Shown here in pieces: positions 18,562 through 26,661 of a stretch of DNA of 64,000 bases. Numbering within the stretch: the first letter of the stretch is position 1; each line of letters opens with the position of its first letter. The notes below the pieces were generated by a model. That model ran no database searches and had not been told where the DNA came from. It saw only the letters and a list, made by a program, of their open reading frames with translations. This stretch comes from Candidatus Didemnitutus sp. GTDB taxonomy: Bacteria; Verrucomicrobiota; Verrucomicrobiia; Opitutales; Opitutaceae. The stretch lies in contig JAHCAY010000001.1 of assembly GCA_019634575.1 (NCBI GenBank), positions 2,728,001 to 2,792,000 of the forward strand. The letters are read 5' to 3'. Made by a program: the position numbers and the translations under genes.

Positions 18562-19926
18562 TTATTTACCGATACAGAAACTGGAGAATAAAACATCCAG
18601 CATTCGCTCATTGTCGATCCGCCCCGAAATCTCGCCAAACGCCGAGAGCGAATCTCGTAAGTGACTCGATACCAATTCACTGCCTGCTCCGACGGTCAAA
18701 CTGGCCAAGGCCGCTTCGATTGCTTGCCCCGCGCGCCCCAGCGCATCCGCGTGACGCGCGTTGATCGCCACCCAATCTTCGCCGACTTCCGTGCGAAACG
18801 ACTCCGCGCGCCCCTCCAGCGCTATCGCCAGGCACTCCATTCCGTCTCCGCGCAGCGCGGAGACCGCCACGGGATTCGGCAGAGACGTTTTCGCCACCGC
18901 GTCCGCAGCAGAGTAGGGGGCGAGATCGATTTTATTGAGAACCGTGATGGTATTCGCGGCCGAAACCCGGTCCCGCAAGTGCACGGGCAGACTGGGGGGC
19001 GTCGTGGAAGACGCGTCGACAACCCAGAGAAACAGGTCCGCCTCGCCCGCTTGCTCGATCGTCTTTTCAATCCCGCGCCGTTCCAGCGCCCCCGGCTGCA
19101 TGTTTAGGCCGGCCGTGTCGACCAACCGCAGCGCATGCTGGCCCAGCGCAATGGTTTCCTCGATGTAGTCGCGCGTCGTCCCCGGCTCCGGGCTCACGAG
19201 CGCCCGCTCGCGGCCCACCAAACGGTTCAGCAAGCTGCTCTTACCCGCATTCGGCTCGCCGATAATCACCGTGCGTATGCCGTCGCGCAGGATCTGGCCG
19301 TAATGGTTCGTGGCCGCGAGGCGCTGCGTCTTGGCCCGCAAGTCCTTCAACTGGCTCACCAATGCGGCCCGGTTCTCGTCGGGCAAATCTTCCTCAGGAA
19401 AATCAATATAGACCTCGATAACGGCCAAAATGCTCAATAACAGCGTGTTCAACTCCTCCATGCGCCGCCCGAGCGACCCGCGCAGCTGCCGATTCGCCGC
19501 CGCCAAAGCCCGTTCGCTGCGCGCGTGGATCAAATCCATCACCGCCTCTGCCTGACTCAGGTCCATGCGACCGGCCAGGAACGCCCGCTTCGTAAACTCC
19601 CCCGCCTCCGCCGCCCGACAACCGCGCGCCAGGAGATCCTCGAGTATCTTCTGCGCGATGAAGGGATTGCCATGACACGAAACTTCCAGCGTGTCCTCGC
19701 CCGTATAGGAATTCGGGGCGGCGAAAAACGTGAACAGCACATCGTCGAGCAACTCGCCCCCCACATCGCGATAGTCCGCGTGCCGCACCACCCGCGGCTC
19801 CGGCAACGCGCCGAAAATCGCCCGCACCAGCGCCGGCACCTCCGGTCCGCTCGCACGCAACACCGCGATCGCCGCCGTGCCGGCGGGCGTCGCGAGAGCG
19901 GCAATCGTATCGTGGAGCGAACCCAT
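18562..19926 (-). CDS. mnmE: tRNA modification GTPase
   Basis: The partner of MnmG. The protein is 454 residues. The N-terminal tetrahydrofolate-binding domain begins HDTIAALATP, and the central G domain has GEPNAGKSS, TTRD, DTAG and NKID. The C-terminus ends FCIGK with the catalytic Cys. I chose ATG 19926; the open frame extends 21 codons upstream but the family starts here. It is in line with mnmG downstream and the SRPBCC gene upstream (63 bp). Confidence 0.96.
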   Translation of the reverse strand: MGSLHDTIAALATPAGTAAIAVLRASGPEVPALVRAIFGALPEPRVVRHADYRDVGGELLDDVLFTFFAAPNSYTGEDTLEVSCHGNPFIAQKILEDLLARGCRAAEAGEFTKRAFLAGRMDLSQAEAVMDLIHARSERALAAANRQLRGSLGRRMEELNTLLLSILAVIEVYIDFPEEDLPDENRAALVSQLKDLRAKTQRLAATNHYGQILRDGIRTVIIGEPNAGKSSLLNRLVGRERALVSPEPGTTRDYIEETIALGQHALRLVDTAGLNMQPGALERRGIEKTIEQAGEADLFLWVVDASSTTPPSLPVHLRDRVSAANTITVLNKIDLAPYSAADAVAKTSLPNPVAVSALRGDGMECLAIALEGRAESFRTEVGEDWVAINARHADALGRAGQAIEAALASLTVGAGSELVSSHLRDSLSAFGEISGRIDNERMLDVLFSSFCIGK

Positions 19927-19989
19927 CGCGCCACCCAAAGACAGCCCGCCGCGCGAGGCAAAAGGAAACACGCACTCCGCCGCCGCCAC

Positions 19990-20454
19990 TCAGCTGCGCG
20001 CCGGACCGAAAATCTCCACCACCTTCCGCGCGCGGAAATCGAAGATGCGCTCCAGTTCTCCGCGCACCCACAACCGCTCGGCCAGCCAGCCGAGCGGACC
20101 CCAACCGACCTCATACGTCACGCGATCCGTCATGCGCACACCGCCCGGCGCCACCTCGAAATAGTGTTCGTGATACCAAAGCCGATACGGCCCGACGCGC
20201 TGCTCGTCGACGAAGTAGCCGCCGGCACGGATGTGCCGGATTTCGGTCAACCACCGCAGCCACACGCCGGGCAGCGGCGAGATGCGATACTCAATCAACA
20301 GACCAGGATGCATCTTCTCCGGCACGGCACTCACGATGCGGATGCGCAAATCCGGCGGCGTCAGCGCGTCGAGATTGCGCGGCGTCGCGAAAAACTCCCA
20401 CACGCGCTCCGGCTCGGCCGGGATGAATTGTTCACGCAACAGTTGGGCGCACAT
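19990..20454 (-). CDS. SRPBCC (START-like) ligand-binding protein
   Basis: A 154-residue cytoplasmic protein with the helix-grip pattern of the SRPBCC superfamily: it opens with a strand then PAEPERVWEFFATPRNLDALTPP, the usual first helix-turn of these domains, and carries a long amphipathic C-terminal helix (ELERIFDFRARKVVEIF). Such proteins bind hydrophobic ligands or act as cyclases; the ligand cannot be told. I chose ATG 20454 because the preceding 17 codons are not family-like. It probably shares a transcript with mnmE and mnmG. Confidence 0.7.
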   Translation of the reverse strand: MCAQLLREQFIPAEPERVWEFFATPRNLDALTPPDLRIRIVSAVPEKMHPGLLIEYRISPLPGVWLRWLTEIRHIRAGGYFVDEQRVGPYRLWYHEHYFEVAPGGVRMTDRVTYEVGWGPLGWLAERLWVRGELERIFDFRARKVVEIFGPARS

Positions 20455-20533
20455 CGCTCCGGAGCATAGCCAACAAAATCCTCCGCGCAAAACCCCACGC
20501 ACCATCGCGATCTCCGACCCGCCGCGCCACGGC

Positions 20534-21301
20534 TCAACTCTTCGGCAAAGTCACCTCCGGCTTCGGCGGGGTGAAGCCGGGACCGAGATCGACCTTCACT
20601 CTGCCGGGCGCGTCCACCTTCGGCTCGGCGATCGGCGGCGGAGTCGTCGGCCGCGCCCCCGCCGTGCTGAAACGCGGCGCGGCGCTCGCCCGCTGCGCCG
20701 GATCGGCGAGCGCGGCGATGATTTCGGCGGCGCGCTTTTCTGCCGCGGCGATGTCGGCCGGCCGTTTCGCGAGGTGCTCGCGTGTGCGCGCGACCGCATT
20801 CGAAGCCGCGCCACTCCGCTCCGCGACGATGAGCCAGGCGAGCCCCTCGGGATAATCGCGCTTCACGCCGCGACCACTCACGAGGATCGCCCCGATATTG
20901 TGCTGCGCTTCGGGCACGCCGTGCACCGCGGCCTGCGCGTAGTAATCGAGCGCGAGGTCGATGCTCTTCGGTCCGCCCACGCCGTCGAAGTTCATCTTGC
21001 CGAGGCGAAACATCGCTTCGGTCACGCCGCCGCGCGCTGCCTGGTCGAGCCAGCTGCGCGCCGCGGCCGGATCGGCTGTCATGCCGTCGCCGTTGAGAAG
21101 ACGGTCGCCCAGCTCGAAACACGCCTGCGGATCGCCTTGCGCGGCGAACTGCCGGAGTTGCTCGACCGTTTTCCATTTCGGGCCTTTCGAAACCAACTGC
21201 GGTGGCGTGAAGCCGTCCGCGTTGGACGCTTGCGGCGGCTTCGCGCCGAGCGCAGAGAGCGCGAAACACAGCGAAAGGGAGAAACTCAGGATGGCGCGCA
21301 T
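20534..21301 (-). CDS. Exported Sel1-repeat protein
   Basis: The protein is 255 residues with an N-terminal signal peptide (about 1-19). Residues roughly 55-175 hold three Sel1-type repeats with the recurring pattern A-x-x-x-LG-x-x-x-x-x-G-x-G (for example ACFELGDRLLNGDG, AMFRLGKMNFDGVG, AQHNIGAILVSGRG). The C-terminal 60 residues are Pro/Lys-rich and probably disordered. Sel1 proteins mediate protein-protein contacts; partners are unknown. The gene lies between a lipoprotein gene (37 bp) and the SRPBCC gene (79 bp), all on one strand. Confidence 0.75.
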   Translation of the reverse strand: MRAILSFSLSLCFALSALGAKPPQASNADGFTPPQLVSKGPKWKTVEQLRQFAAQGDPQACFELGDRLLNGDGMTADPAAARSWLDQAARGGVTEAMFRLGKMNFDGVGGPKSIDLALDYYAQAAVHGVPEAQHNIGAILVSGRGVKRDYPEGLAWLIVAERSGAASNAVARTREHLAKRPADIAAAEKRAAEIIAALADPAQRASAAPRFSTAGARPTTPPPIAEPKVDAPGRVKVDLGPGFTPPKPEVTLPKS

Positions 21302-21338
21302 GAGAAGAGTGGACGAGATCGGGCGAAAGCGGTTCCGC

Positions 21339-21830
21339 TCAGGGCAGGGGCAGCTTCTCGCGCTCGGGATGAAAGACCATCACGCTCGTCACGAGCCAGC
21401 CGCGCGTGCGGGTTTCGACCCACTCCTGCTTTTCGCGATAGCGCACTTTCCAGCGGGCGCGCACGCCGGCGGCGTCGGTTTCGATCCGGACCATCGTCTG
21501 CGTCAGCATGATTTCGGCGCGCGCATCGCGCATCCGGCAGCTGTCGATGTGCGTGTCGAGGGATTCGATTTCGATCCCGGCGAAGAGCCTGGCCGTCCGG
21601 GCGAGATAAGCGGCGCGATCGTAGGATTTGCCGTCGGGGCCGTCGAAGCGCCAATCCGGCGTGCCGAATTCCACGATGCCCTCCGCCCGCTTCGCGAGGA
21701 TAGACGCGCGAATCGAGAAGATGCGCTCGCGAATCTGCTTCTCCGCCATGAGCCCGCTGCAACCGGCGAGCCACGCGACCGCCGCCATCAATCCCGCCAA
21801 CAGAAGGGGCGCTCGGACCGTGAGGTTCAT
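21339..21830 (-). CDS. Lipoprotein with an NTF2-like (SnoaL-type) domain
   Basis: The protein is 163 residues. The signal sequence ends in a lipobox LAGC with Cys24, so it is probably lipid-anchored. The mature part has the layout of an NTF2-like fold: an N-terminal helix, then strands with a DGPDGKSYDRAAYLARTARLF segment and alternating strands containing the charged RWKVRYREKQEWVE. The fold assignment is from pattern only. It follows recA by 49 bp and precedes the Sel1 gene. Confidence 0.6.
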   Translation of the reverse strand: MNLTVRAPLLLAGLMAAVAWLAGCSGLMAEKQIRERIFSIRASILAKRAEGIVEFGTPDWRFDGPDGKSYDRAAYLARTARLFAGIEIESLDTHIDSCRMRDARAEIMLTQTMVRIETDAAGVRARWKVRYREKQEWVETRTRGWLVTSVMVFHPEREKLPLP

Positions 21831-21879
21831 GCGAACATCATCGGCGCGGCGCCCCGGAATTCCAAGCGCGGGCTGAGGC

Positions 21880-22959
21880 TTATTCCTCGGAGGCTCCGGC
21901 GACCGGATCGCCGGGCTTGATCTGAGCCTTCTCGAGAATCGTCGCCTTCACCTTTTCGGCGAGCGCAGGATTTTGTTTCAGCGCTTCCTTGGCGGCTTCG
22001 CGGCCCTGGCCGACGAGTTCGCCGTTGAAGGCGATCCACGCACCCTTCTTCTCGAGCACCTTGTGCTCGATGCCGAGATCGAGGAGCGAGCCGGTGGCGG
22101 AGATGCCCTCGTCATACATGATGTCGAACTCGCACTCGGTGAACGGCGGGGCGACCTTGTTCTTCACGACCTTGATCTTCGTGCGGTTGCCGATGACTTT
22201 GCCGTCGGGCGTCTTGAGCTGGTCCTTGCGGCGGATGTCGAGGCGCACGGAGGCGAAGAACTTCAGCGCGCGACCGCCGGAGGTCGTCTCGGGGTTGCCG
22301 AACATCACGCCGATCTTTTCGCGGATTTGATTCGTGAAGATGCACACGCAGTTCGTCTTCGAGACGACCGCTGTGAGACGGCGCATCGCCTGCGACATGA
22401 GGCGAGCCTGCGCGCCGACGGTGGCGTCGCCCATCTGGCCGTCGAGCTCGGCCTTGGTCGTGAGCGCGGCGACGGAGTCGAGGATGATCACATCGATGGA
22501 GTTCGAGCGGATGAGCGTCTCCATGATGTTCAGCGCGTCTTCACCGGAGTCCGGTTGCGAGACGAGCAAGTCGTCGAGGCTCACGCCGACGACCTTGGCG
22601 TATTTCGGATCGAGCGCGTGCTCGACGTCGATGAAGGCCGCCAGCCCGCCGCGGCGCTGGGCTTCGGCGATCACGCTCAAACAGAAGGTGGTTTTGCCGG
22701 AGGATTCCGGGCCGTAGATCTCGATGATGCGCCCTTTCGGCAGGCCGCCGACGCCGAGCATGAGGTCGATGGCGAGCGAGCCGGTCGAAAGCGTCTCGAC
22801 CTTCATCTTGGCGTTGTCGCCGAGGCGCATGATGGAGCCTTCGCCGAATTGCTTCGTGATGGACGAGACGGCGAGGTCGAGATTCTTGTCGCGCGCGACG
22901 AGGGCGGCGGACGGGGCGGATTTCGTTTCGGCTTTGGGGGACTTATCGGCTTTGGACAT
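21880..22959 (-). CDS. recA: Recombinase RecA
   Basis: The homologous recombination and SOS co-protease protein, 359 residues. The Walker A is GPESSGKTT, the MAW and L2 regions are intact ([21 protein letters not shown], in part), and the C-terminus is short and acidic. The N-terminus has a Lys/Ala/Ser-rich extension of about 20 residues before the core begins at [13 protein letters not shown]. The start is ATG 22959. A palindrome overlapping the likely promoter 40-55 bp upstream may be the SOS operator. Confidence 0.98.
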   Translation of the reverse strand: MSKADKSPKAETKSAPSAALVARDKNLDLAVSSITKQFGEGSIMRLGDNAKMKVETLSTGSLAIDLMLGVGGLPKGRIIEIYGPESSGKTTFCLSVIAEAQRRGGLAAFIDVEHALDPKYAKVVGVSLDDLLVSQPDSGEDALNIMETLIRSNSIDVIILDSVAALTTKAELDGQMGDATVGAQARLMSQAMRRLTAVVSKTNCVCIFTNQIREKIGVMFGNPETTSGGRALKFFASVRLDIRRKDQLKTPDGKVIGNRTKIKVVKNKVAPPFTECEFDIMYDEGISATGSLLDLGIEHKVLEKKGAWIAFNGELVGQGREAAKEALKQNPALAEKVKATILEKAQIKPGDPVAGASEE

Positions 22960-22986
22960 GGAAGGAGTGGGTGAGGGGAGAGAGGC

Positions 22987-23016
22987 TATCAGGTCACGTT
23001 GACAGCCGTATGTCAG
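22987..23016 (-). promoter_or_regulatory. Candidate recA promoter with overlapping SOS-type operator
   Basis: On the minus strand CTGACA (23016-23011) and CTGATA (22992-22987) are 18 bp apart, a passable -35/-10. The -35 is half of the inverted repeat TGACA-N6-TGTCA at 23000-23015. The position fits a LexA-controlled recA promoter. The sequence does not match the E. coli or Bacillus LexA boxes, so its identity is inference. Confidence 0.45.
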
Positions 23017-23107
23017 GAGACTTTCCGACCCGTGCGGCGAGCCGCAAGCGCGGAGTCCGAAAAATCACTCCCTCAATTTAGGTGTTCGAAAAAGTTGACT
23101 GCGCCGC

Positions 23108-23461
23108 TCAACCCGTCGGAGGCGTCGCGGATTTGAAGCCGAACGCGAAATACACTGCCGCGAATATCAGCGCGAGGCTCACCATGTAGTTCCAGCGGAG
23201 CTTCTCGCCGAGCACCAGCCACGCGAAGACGACAAACACCACGAGCGTGATGACCTCCTGCATGATTTTCAGCTCGTAGCCGGTGAACTTGCCGTAGCCC
23301 AGGCGGTTCGCCGGCACCATCAGGCAATACTCGAAGAACGCGATGCCCCACGAGATCGCGATGGTCATCCACAGCGGCTTGTCGTGGAGGAACTTCAGGT
23401 GGCCATACCACGCGAAAGTCATGAAAATATTCGAAACGGTGAGGAGGACGACGGTCGTCAT
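23108..23461 (-). CDS. DMT-superfamily small membrane protein (DUF486 type)
   Basis: A 117-residue protein with four predicted membrane helices. The pattern NIFMTFAWYGHLK at the N-terminus, then ISWGIAFFEYCLMVPANRLGY and QEVITLVVF, is that of the DUF486 family, a short relative of drug/metabolite transporters. The substrate is unknown. ATG 23461 is used because it begins at the first helix; 31 upstream codons in the same frame are Arg/Ala-rich and not family-like. It is 148 bp upstream of recA and need not be cotranscribed with it. Confidence 0.75.
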   Translation of the reverse strand: MTTVVLLTVSNIFMTFAWYGHLKFLHDKPLWMTIAISWGIAFFEYCLMVPANRLGYGKFTGYELKIMQEVITLVVFVVFAWLVLGEKLRWNYMVSLALIFAAVYFAFGFKSATPPTG

Positions 23462-23581
23462 GCGCGCAGCATGCGCGGCGCGCGGCGCCGCGCAAGGACG
23501 CGGACGCTGCACGCTTCGCGAATACCGAGTCGGAGAGCGCGCGGGCGGCTCCACGGTGCGCCTTGTCCGTCAACGGGAGTC

Positions 23582-23658
23582 GGAGGGCGCGGCTACTGCC
23601 GCGCCGCGATCTGCTCGACGGCTTCGCACCTCAATGGCGCGGCAGTAGCCGCGCTCTC
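23582..23658. repeat. REP-like paired inverted repeat, 19-bp perfect arms
   Basis: Arms 23587-23605 and 23636-23654 are exact reverse complements, with 30 bp between and GGAG/CTCC extensions. Each arm is itself palindromic around a TACT/AGTA core. It has the same architecture as the element at 510-585 but a different sequence. It fills the gap between the DUF2891 and DMT genes. Confidence 0.8.
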
Positions 23659-23709
23659 CCAAGAACACGAACCCGCCTGCGCCTGTCGACGCGCCACACT
23701 CGCGCCGCC

Positions 23710-24723
23710 TCACTCCGTCAGCGTGTAAACCGCGAACGACGACAGCCAATGCGAGCGGTGGAAATCCTCGTCGCTGAGCAGCGGCAGCGCCGCGTCGTAG
23801 TGCGCGATCGCCGCCGCGGTCGCGAAGGTCCGCCGCGCATCGTCCGCGGAGAAGATCGCCGCCAGCCGCCGCCAGACCCACGCCTTGTTGAGGTTCAAGC
23901 CGACGAGGTGCGCGATCTTCGGGTCGCGCGGATCGCTCACCGGGGCGGGTTTCAACAGGTTCGCCGGCTCGCCATGCCCCAACCGCGGCAGGAACTTGCC
24001 GAACCACACCAGAAACTGCTCGCGCGGCAGGATACGCGCCATCAACCCGGCCTCCGTCAGGCACGGAGAAAAGAAATCCTCGCCCGACGGCTCGTAGTGC
24101 GCCGGGTAGTCGACATCGTGCCCGAACCAATAGGCCGAGCGCGCCGTGCACAGCAGTTTCATCTCCTGATCGTCGTGCGCGCGAGCGTGGCCGAGCGCGA
24201 GGGCGACTGCGACGGCGGTGTTGCCGTGGACGCCGTTGCGCACCGGATGCGTGAGATTCCGCAGGTAGCGCATGAAACCGGCGCGCACGTAGTCGACGAG
24301 CGGATCGAGATTCTCCGCCAGCGCGGCATCGTAGCCGTTCATCTCCTGCGCCAGCTTCAGGAACCACGCCCAGCCGTAGGGTCGCTCGAAAAATTGCCGC
24401 CCCGGCGCGCGGAAATACTCCAGTTCCCGCTCCAGATTTTCCCGCGTCAGATGCTCGCGCAGCACGCGGTCGATCGCCGGCCGCTCCGGCAGTTGCGGGA
24501 ACAGGAGCGCCAGCCGCACCAGCATCCAGTGCTGGTGCACGCACGAATGCCAATCGTAGCTGCCGTAAAACGCCGGGTGCAGCGCGCGCACCTCCATCAC
24601 GTCCTCCGGCCCATTCAGCATGTGCTGGAGCAGGTGCGGATATTCGCGCCGGACGTTCGCGAGACCGAGCCGCGCGAACGCGGAAGCTTGGGGGAGCGTG
24701 AGGGTGGGGAAGACGTCCGACAC
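23710..24723 (-). CDS. DUF2891 family protein
   Basis: The protein is 337 residues from a GTG at 24723, with no signal peptide. It matches the DUF2891 pattern: REYPHLLQHML, LHPAFYGSYDWHSCVHQHWMLVR (in part), a central PYGWAWFLKL, HPVRNGVHGNTA, and a C-terminal FSPCLTEAGLMARIL. The repeated helical segments and conserved aromatic/His residues suggest an alpha/alpha toroid, but the family has no assigned reaction that I know of. It is divergent from the glutaredoxin gene, 103 bp apart. Confidence 0.8.
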   Translation of the reverse strand: MSDVFPTLTLPQASAFARLGLANVRREYPHLLQHMLNGPEDVMEVRALHPAFYGSYDWHSCVHQHWMLVRLALLFPQLPERPAIDRVLREHLTRENLERELEYFRAPGRQFFERPYGWAWFLKLAQEMNGYDAALAENLDPLVDYVRAGFMRYLRNLTHPVRNGVHGNTAVAVALALGHARAHDDQEMKLLCTARSAYWFGHDVDYPAHYEPSGEDFFSPCLTEAGLMARILPREQFLVWFGKFLPRLGHGEPANLLKPAPVSDPRDPKIAHLVGLNLNKAWVWRRLAAIFSADDARRTFATAAAIAHYDAALPLLSDEDFHRSHWLSSFAVYTLTE

Positions 24724-24826
24724 GGGAAGCGACGCTACCGGCCAAAACTTTCAGTTGAAGAAGAAAACACCCGACCTACATTCCGTTTCCAGTCCCACTC
24801 ACACACACTCGCCCAGCCCTCCACGA

Positions 24827-25162
24827 ATGAAGATCAAAGCCTACCTGAAGCCGCATTGCGGTTGGTCCAACGGCGTCCGCGCCATCATGCGCAAATACAA
24901 CCTGCCGTTCGAGGACATCGACATCATCAACCATCGCTCCAATTACGAGGAGATGGTCCGCAAGTCCGGCCAGCCGCTCTCGCCTTGCGTCGAGATCGAC
25001 GGCGTCATGCTCGCCGACATCTCCGGCGAGGAAGTGGAAAACTACATGCTCGCCAACGAGCTCGTGAAGCCCACCAACGCCTCGACCGACGTGAACACCA
25101 ACGCCGGCTGCTCCGACGAAGAGCACGCCCGCATGCAGGCCAAGCCCGTGCGCTTCTTCTAA
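24827..25162 (+). CDS. Glutaredoxin-like protein with CGWS active site
   Basis: The protein is 111 residues with a thioredoxin fold. The active site is Cys11-Gly-Trp-Ser14, a monothiol form, and the cis-Pro loop reads LSPCVEIDG with an extra Cys54 just after the proline. The core ends near residue 80; a 30-residue tail with Cys95 (TNAGCSDEEHARMQ) follows, which ordinary glutaredoxins lack. A terminator lies just downstream, so it is probably transcribed alone. Function may be redox or Fe-S related; not determined. Confidence 0.78.
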   Translation: MKIKAYLKPHCGWSNGVRAIMRKYNLPFEDIDIINHRSNYEEMVRKSGQPLSPCVEIDGVMLADISGEEVENYMLANELVKPTNASTDVNTNAGCSDEEHARMQAKPVRFF

Positions 25163-25189
25163 ACGCCGGGAAACTCCCGCCACCCACCG

Positions 25190-25222
25190 AACGCCGGCCC
25201 TCGCGCCGGCGTTTGTCTTTTT
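25190..25222 (+). terminator. Rho-independent terminator of the glutaredoxin gene
   Basis: A 9-bp stem AACGCCGGC (25190-25198) with GCCGGCGTT (25205-25213), a 6-base loop, then TGTCTTTTT. It lies 27 bp after the stop codon. Confidence 0.88.
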
Positions 25223-25240
25223 CGCCCTCCGCCGCCCGCG

Positions 25241-25267
25241 TGTCACAAACCACCCGGCTGCTTCGTC
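25241..25267 (+). promoter_or_regulatory. Candidate ECF41-dependent promoter of the AhpD/sigma operon
   Basis: TGTCACA (25241-25247), 16 bp, CGTC (25264-25267). This is the bipartite motif reported, as I recall it, for ECF41 sigma factors, which typically drive their own operon. It ends only 11 bp before the ATG, implying a very short leader. Confidence 0.7.
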
Positions 25268-25278
25268 TCGTGGATGCC

Positions 25279-25761
25279 ATGAAATCCACCGACTCCTCGA
25301 CAACGTCGCCAGCCGCCGCGCCGCGCGTGAACTACCGCCAGGTCGCGCCCGCCGCCGTCGCCGCCATGCTCGTCGTGCAACGCGCCGTGAACGAATCCGG
25401 CCTCGAGCACAGCCTCCTCGAACTCGTGAAGCTCCGCGCCTCGCAAATCAACGGCTGCGCCTACTGCCTCGACCTGCACTGGCGCGACGCGAAGAAGGCC
25501 GGTGAAACCGACGAGCGCCTCTACCTGCTCGGCACCTGGGAGGAATCTCCCGGCTACACCGAGCGCGAACGCGCCGCGTTGCGCTGGACCGAGGCCCTCA
25601 CGCGCCTCTCCTCCGGCCACGTCTCCGACGCGACCTTCGCCGCCGCCCGCGCGCACTTCACCGAGCCCGAGCTCGTGCAGCTCACGCTCGCCATCGTCGT
25701 CATCAACGGCTGGAACCGCTTCAGCGTCGGCTTCAAGGTGCCGCCACGCGCCGAGTTCTGA
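25279..25761 (+). CDS. AhpD-like carboxymuconolactone decarboxylase family protein
   Basis: The protein is 160 residues. The alkylhydroperoxidase core is present: Glu49 (LLELVKLRASQINGC) and the redox pair Cys60-Ala-Tyr-Cys63, with His67 (CLDLHW). This places it with AhpD-like thiol antioxidants and not with true decarboxylases. It is 15 bp upstream of an ECF41 sigma gene; a carboxymuconolactone decarboxylase homologue is one of the standard partners of ECF41 sigmas. The physiological substrate is unknown. Confidence 0.85.
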   Translation: MKSTDSSTTSPAAAPRVNYRQVAPAAVAAMLVVQRAVNESGLEHSLLELVKLRASQINGCAYCLDLHWRDAKKAGETDERLYLLGTWEESPGYTERERAALRWTEALTRLSSGHVSDATFAAARAHFTEPELVQLTLAIVVINGWNRFSVGFKVPPRAEF

Positions 25762-25776
25762 GCCCGCCGCCGACCG

Positions 25777-26661
25777 ATGCCCGACCATCTCGCCACCTTC
25801 ACCGCCAGCCGCCGCCTGCTCTTTGATCTCGCGTATCGGATGCTCGGCCGCGTCGTGGAGGCGGAAGACGTCGTGCAAGACACCTGGCTACGCTGGCAAA
25901 AACAGGATCTCGCCGCCGTCACCTCGCCCAAAGCCTGGCTCGTCGCCACCGCCACGCGCCTCGCGATCGACCGGCTGCGCTCCGCCCGCCACACGCGCGA
26001 GGAATACTACGGCGTGTGGCTCCCCGAGCCGCTCGTCGAAAGCTCCGCCCCCTCGCCGGTCGACTCCGCCGCGCTCGCCGACTCGCTCACGATGGCCTTC
26101 ATGGTCCTCCTCGAACGCCTCTCGCCCGACGAACGCGCCGTATTTCTCCTCCGCGAAGTCTTCGACCGCGACTACGCCGAGATCGCCGGCATCGTCGCAA
26201 AAACCGAGTCCGCCTGCCGCCAGATCGTCAGCCGCGCCCGCGCCAGCCTGCGCGGCGCCACGCCGCCGCCCGCCGCGCCCGACGAACGCGCCGCGCGGAT
26301 CGTCCGCCAATTTTTCACCGCCGTCTCCACCGGCCAAACCGGCGAACTCCTCGCGCTGCTCCAAGCCGACGCCGTGCTCTACTCCGACGGCGGCGGCCGC
26401 GTCCGCTCCGCCGGCCGCCCGATCCGCAGCGCCGACCGCATCAGCCGGCTCTTCGCCGGCCTGCGCGCGCGCTTCCCCGACTACGCGCGCGCCGAGTTCG
26501 ACTTCCGCACCATCAACGGCCGACCCGGCGCGCTCATGCTCAACGCCGGCCGCCTGCTCAACGTTTACTCGCTCGACCTCGACGGCGACCGCATCCGCAC
26601 GATCTACCTCGTGCGCAACCCCGACAAACTCCGCCACCTCGTCGGATCAGCGCACGCCTGA
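25777..26661 (+). CDS. ECF41-group (SigJ-like) sigma factor with SnoaL-like C-terminal domain
   Basis: The protein is 294 residues. The sigma-70 region 2 is at about 10-75 (FDLAYRMLGRVVEAEDVVQDTWLRW, in part) and region 4 at about 105-160. A C-terminal NTF2/SnoaL-like domain of about 120 residues replaces an anti-sigma factor. All three ECF41 marker motifs are present: WLPEP 81-85 in the linker, DGGGR 204-208 and NPDKL 281-285. In this group the C-terminal domain controls the activity of the sigma core. It overlaps the 3' end of the convergent symporter gene by 15 bp. Confidence 0.92.
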   Translation: MPDHLATFTASRRLLFDLAYRMLGRVVEAEDVVQDTWLRWQKQDLAAVTSPKAWLVATATRLAIDRLRSARHTREEYYGVWLPEPLVESSAPSPVDSAALADSLTMAFMVLLERLSPDERAVFLLREVFDRDYAEIAGIVAKTESACRQIVSRARASLRGATPPPAAPDERAARIVRQFFTAVSTGQTGELLALLQADAVLYSDGGGRVRSAGRPIRSADRISRLFAGLRARFPDYARAEFDFRTINGRPGALMLNAGRLLNVYSLDLDGDRIRTIYLVRNPDKLRHLVGSAHA

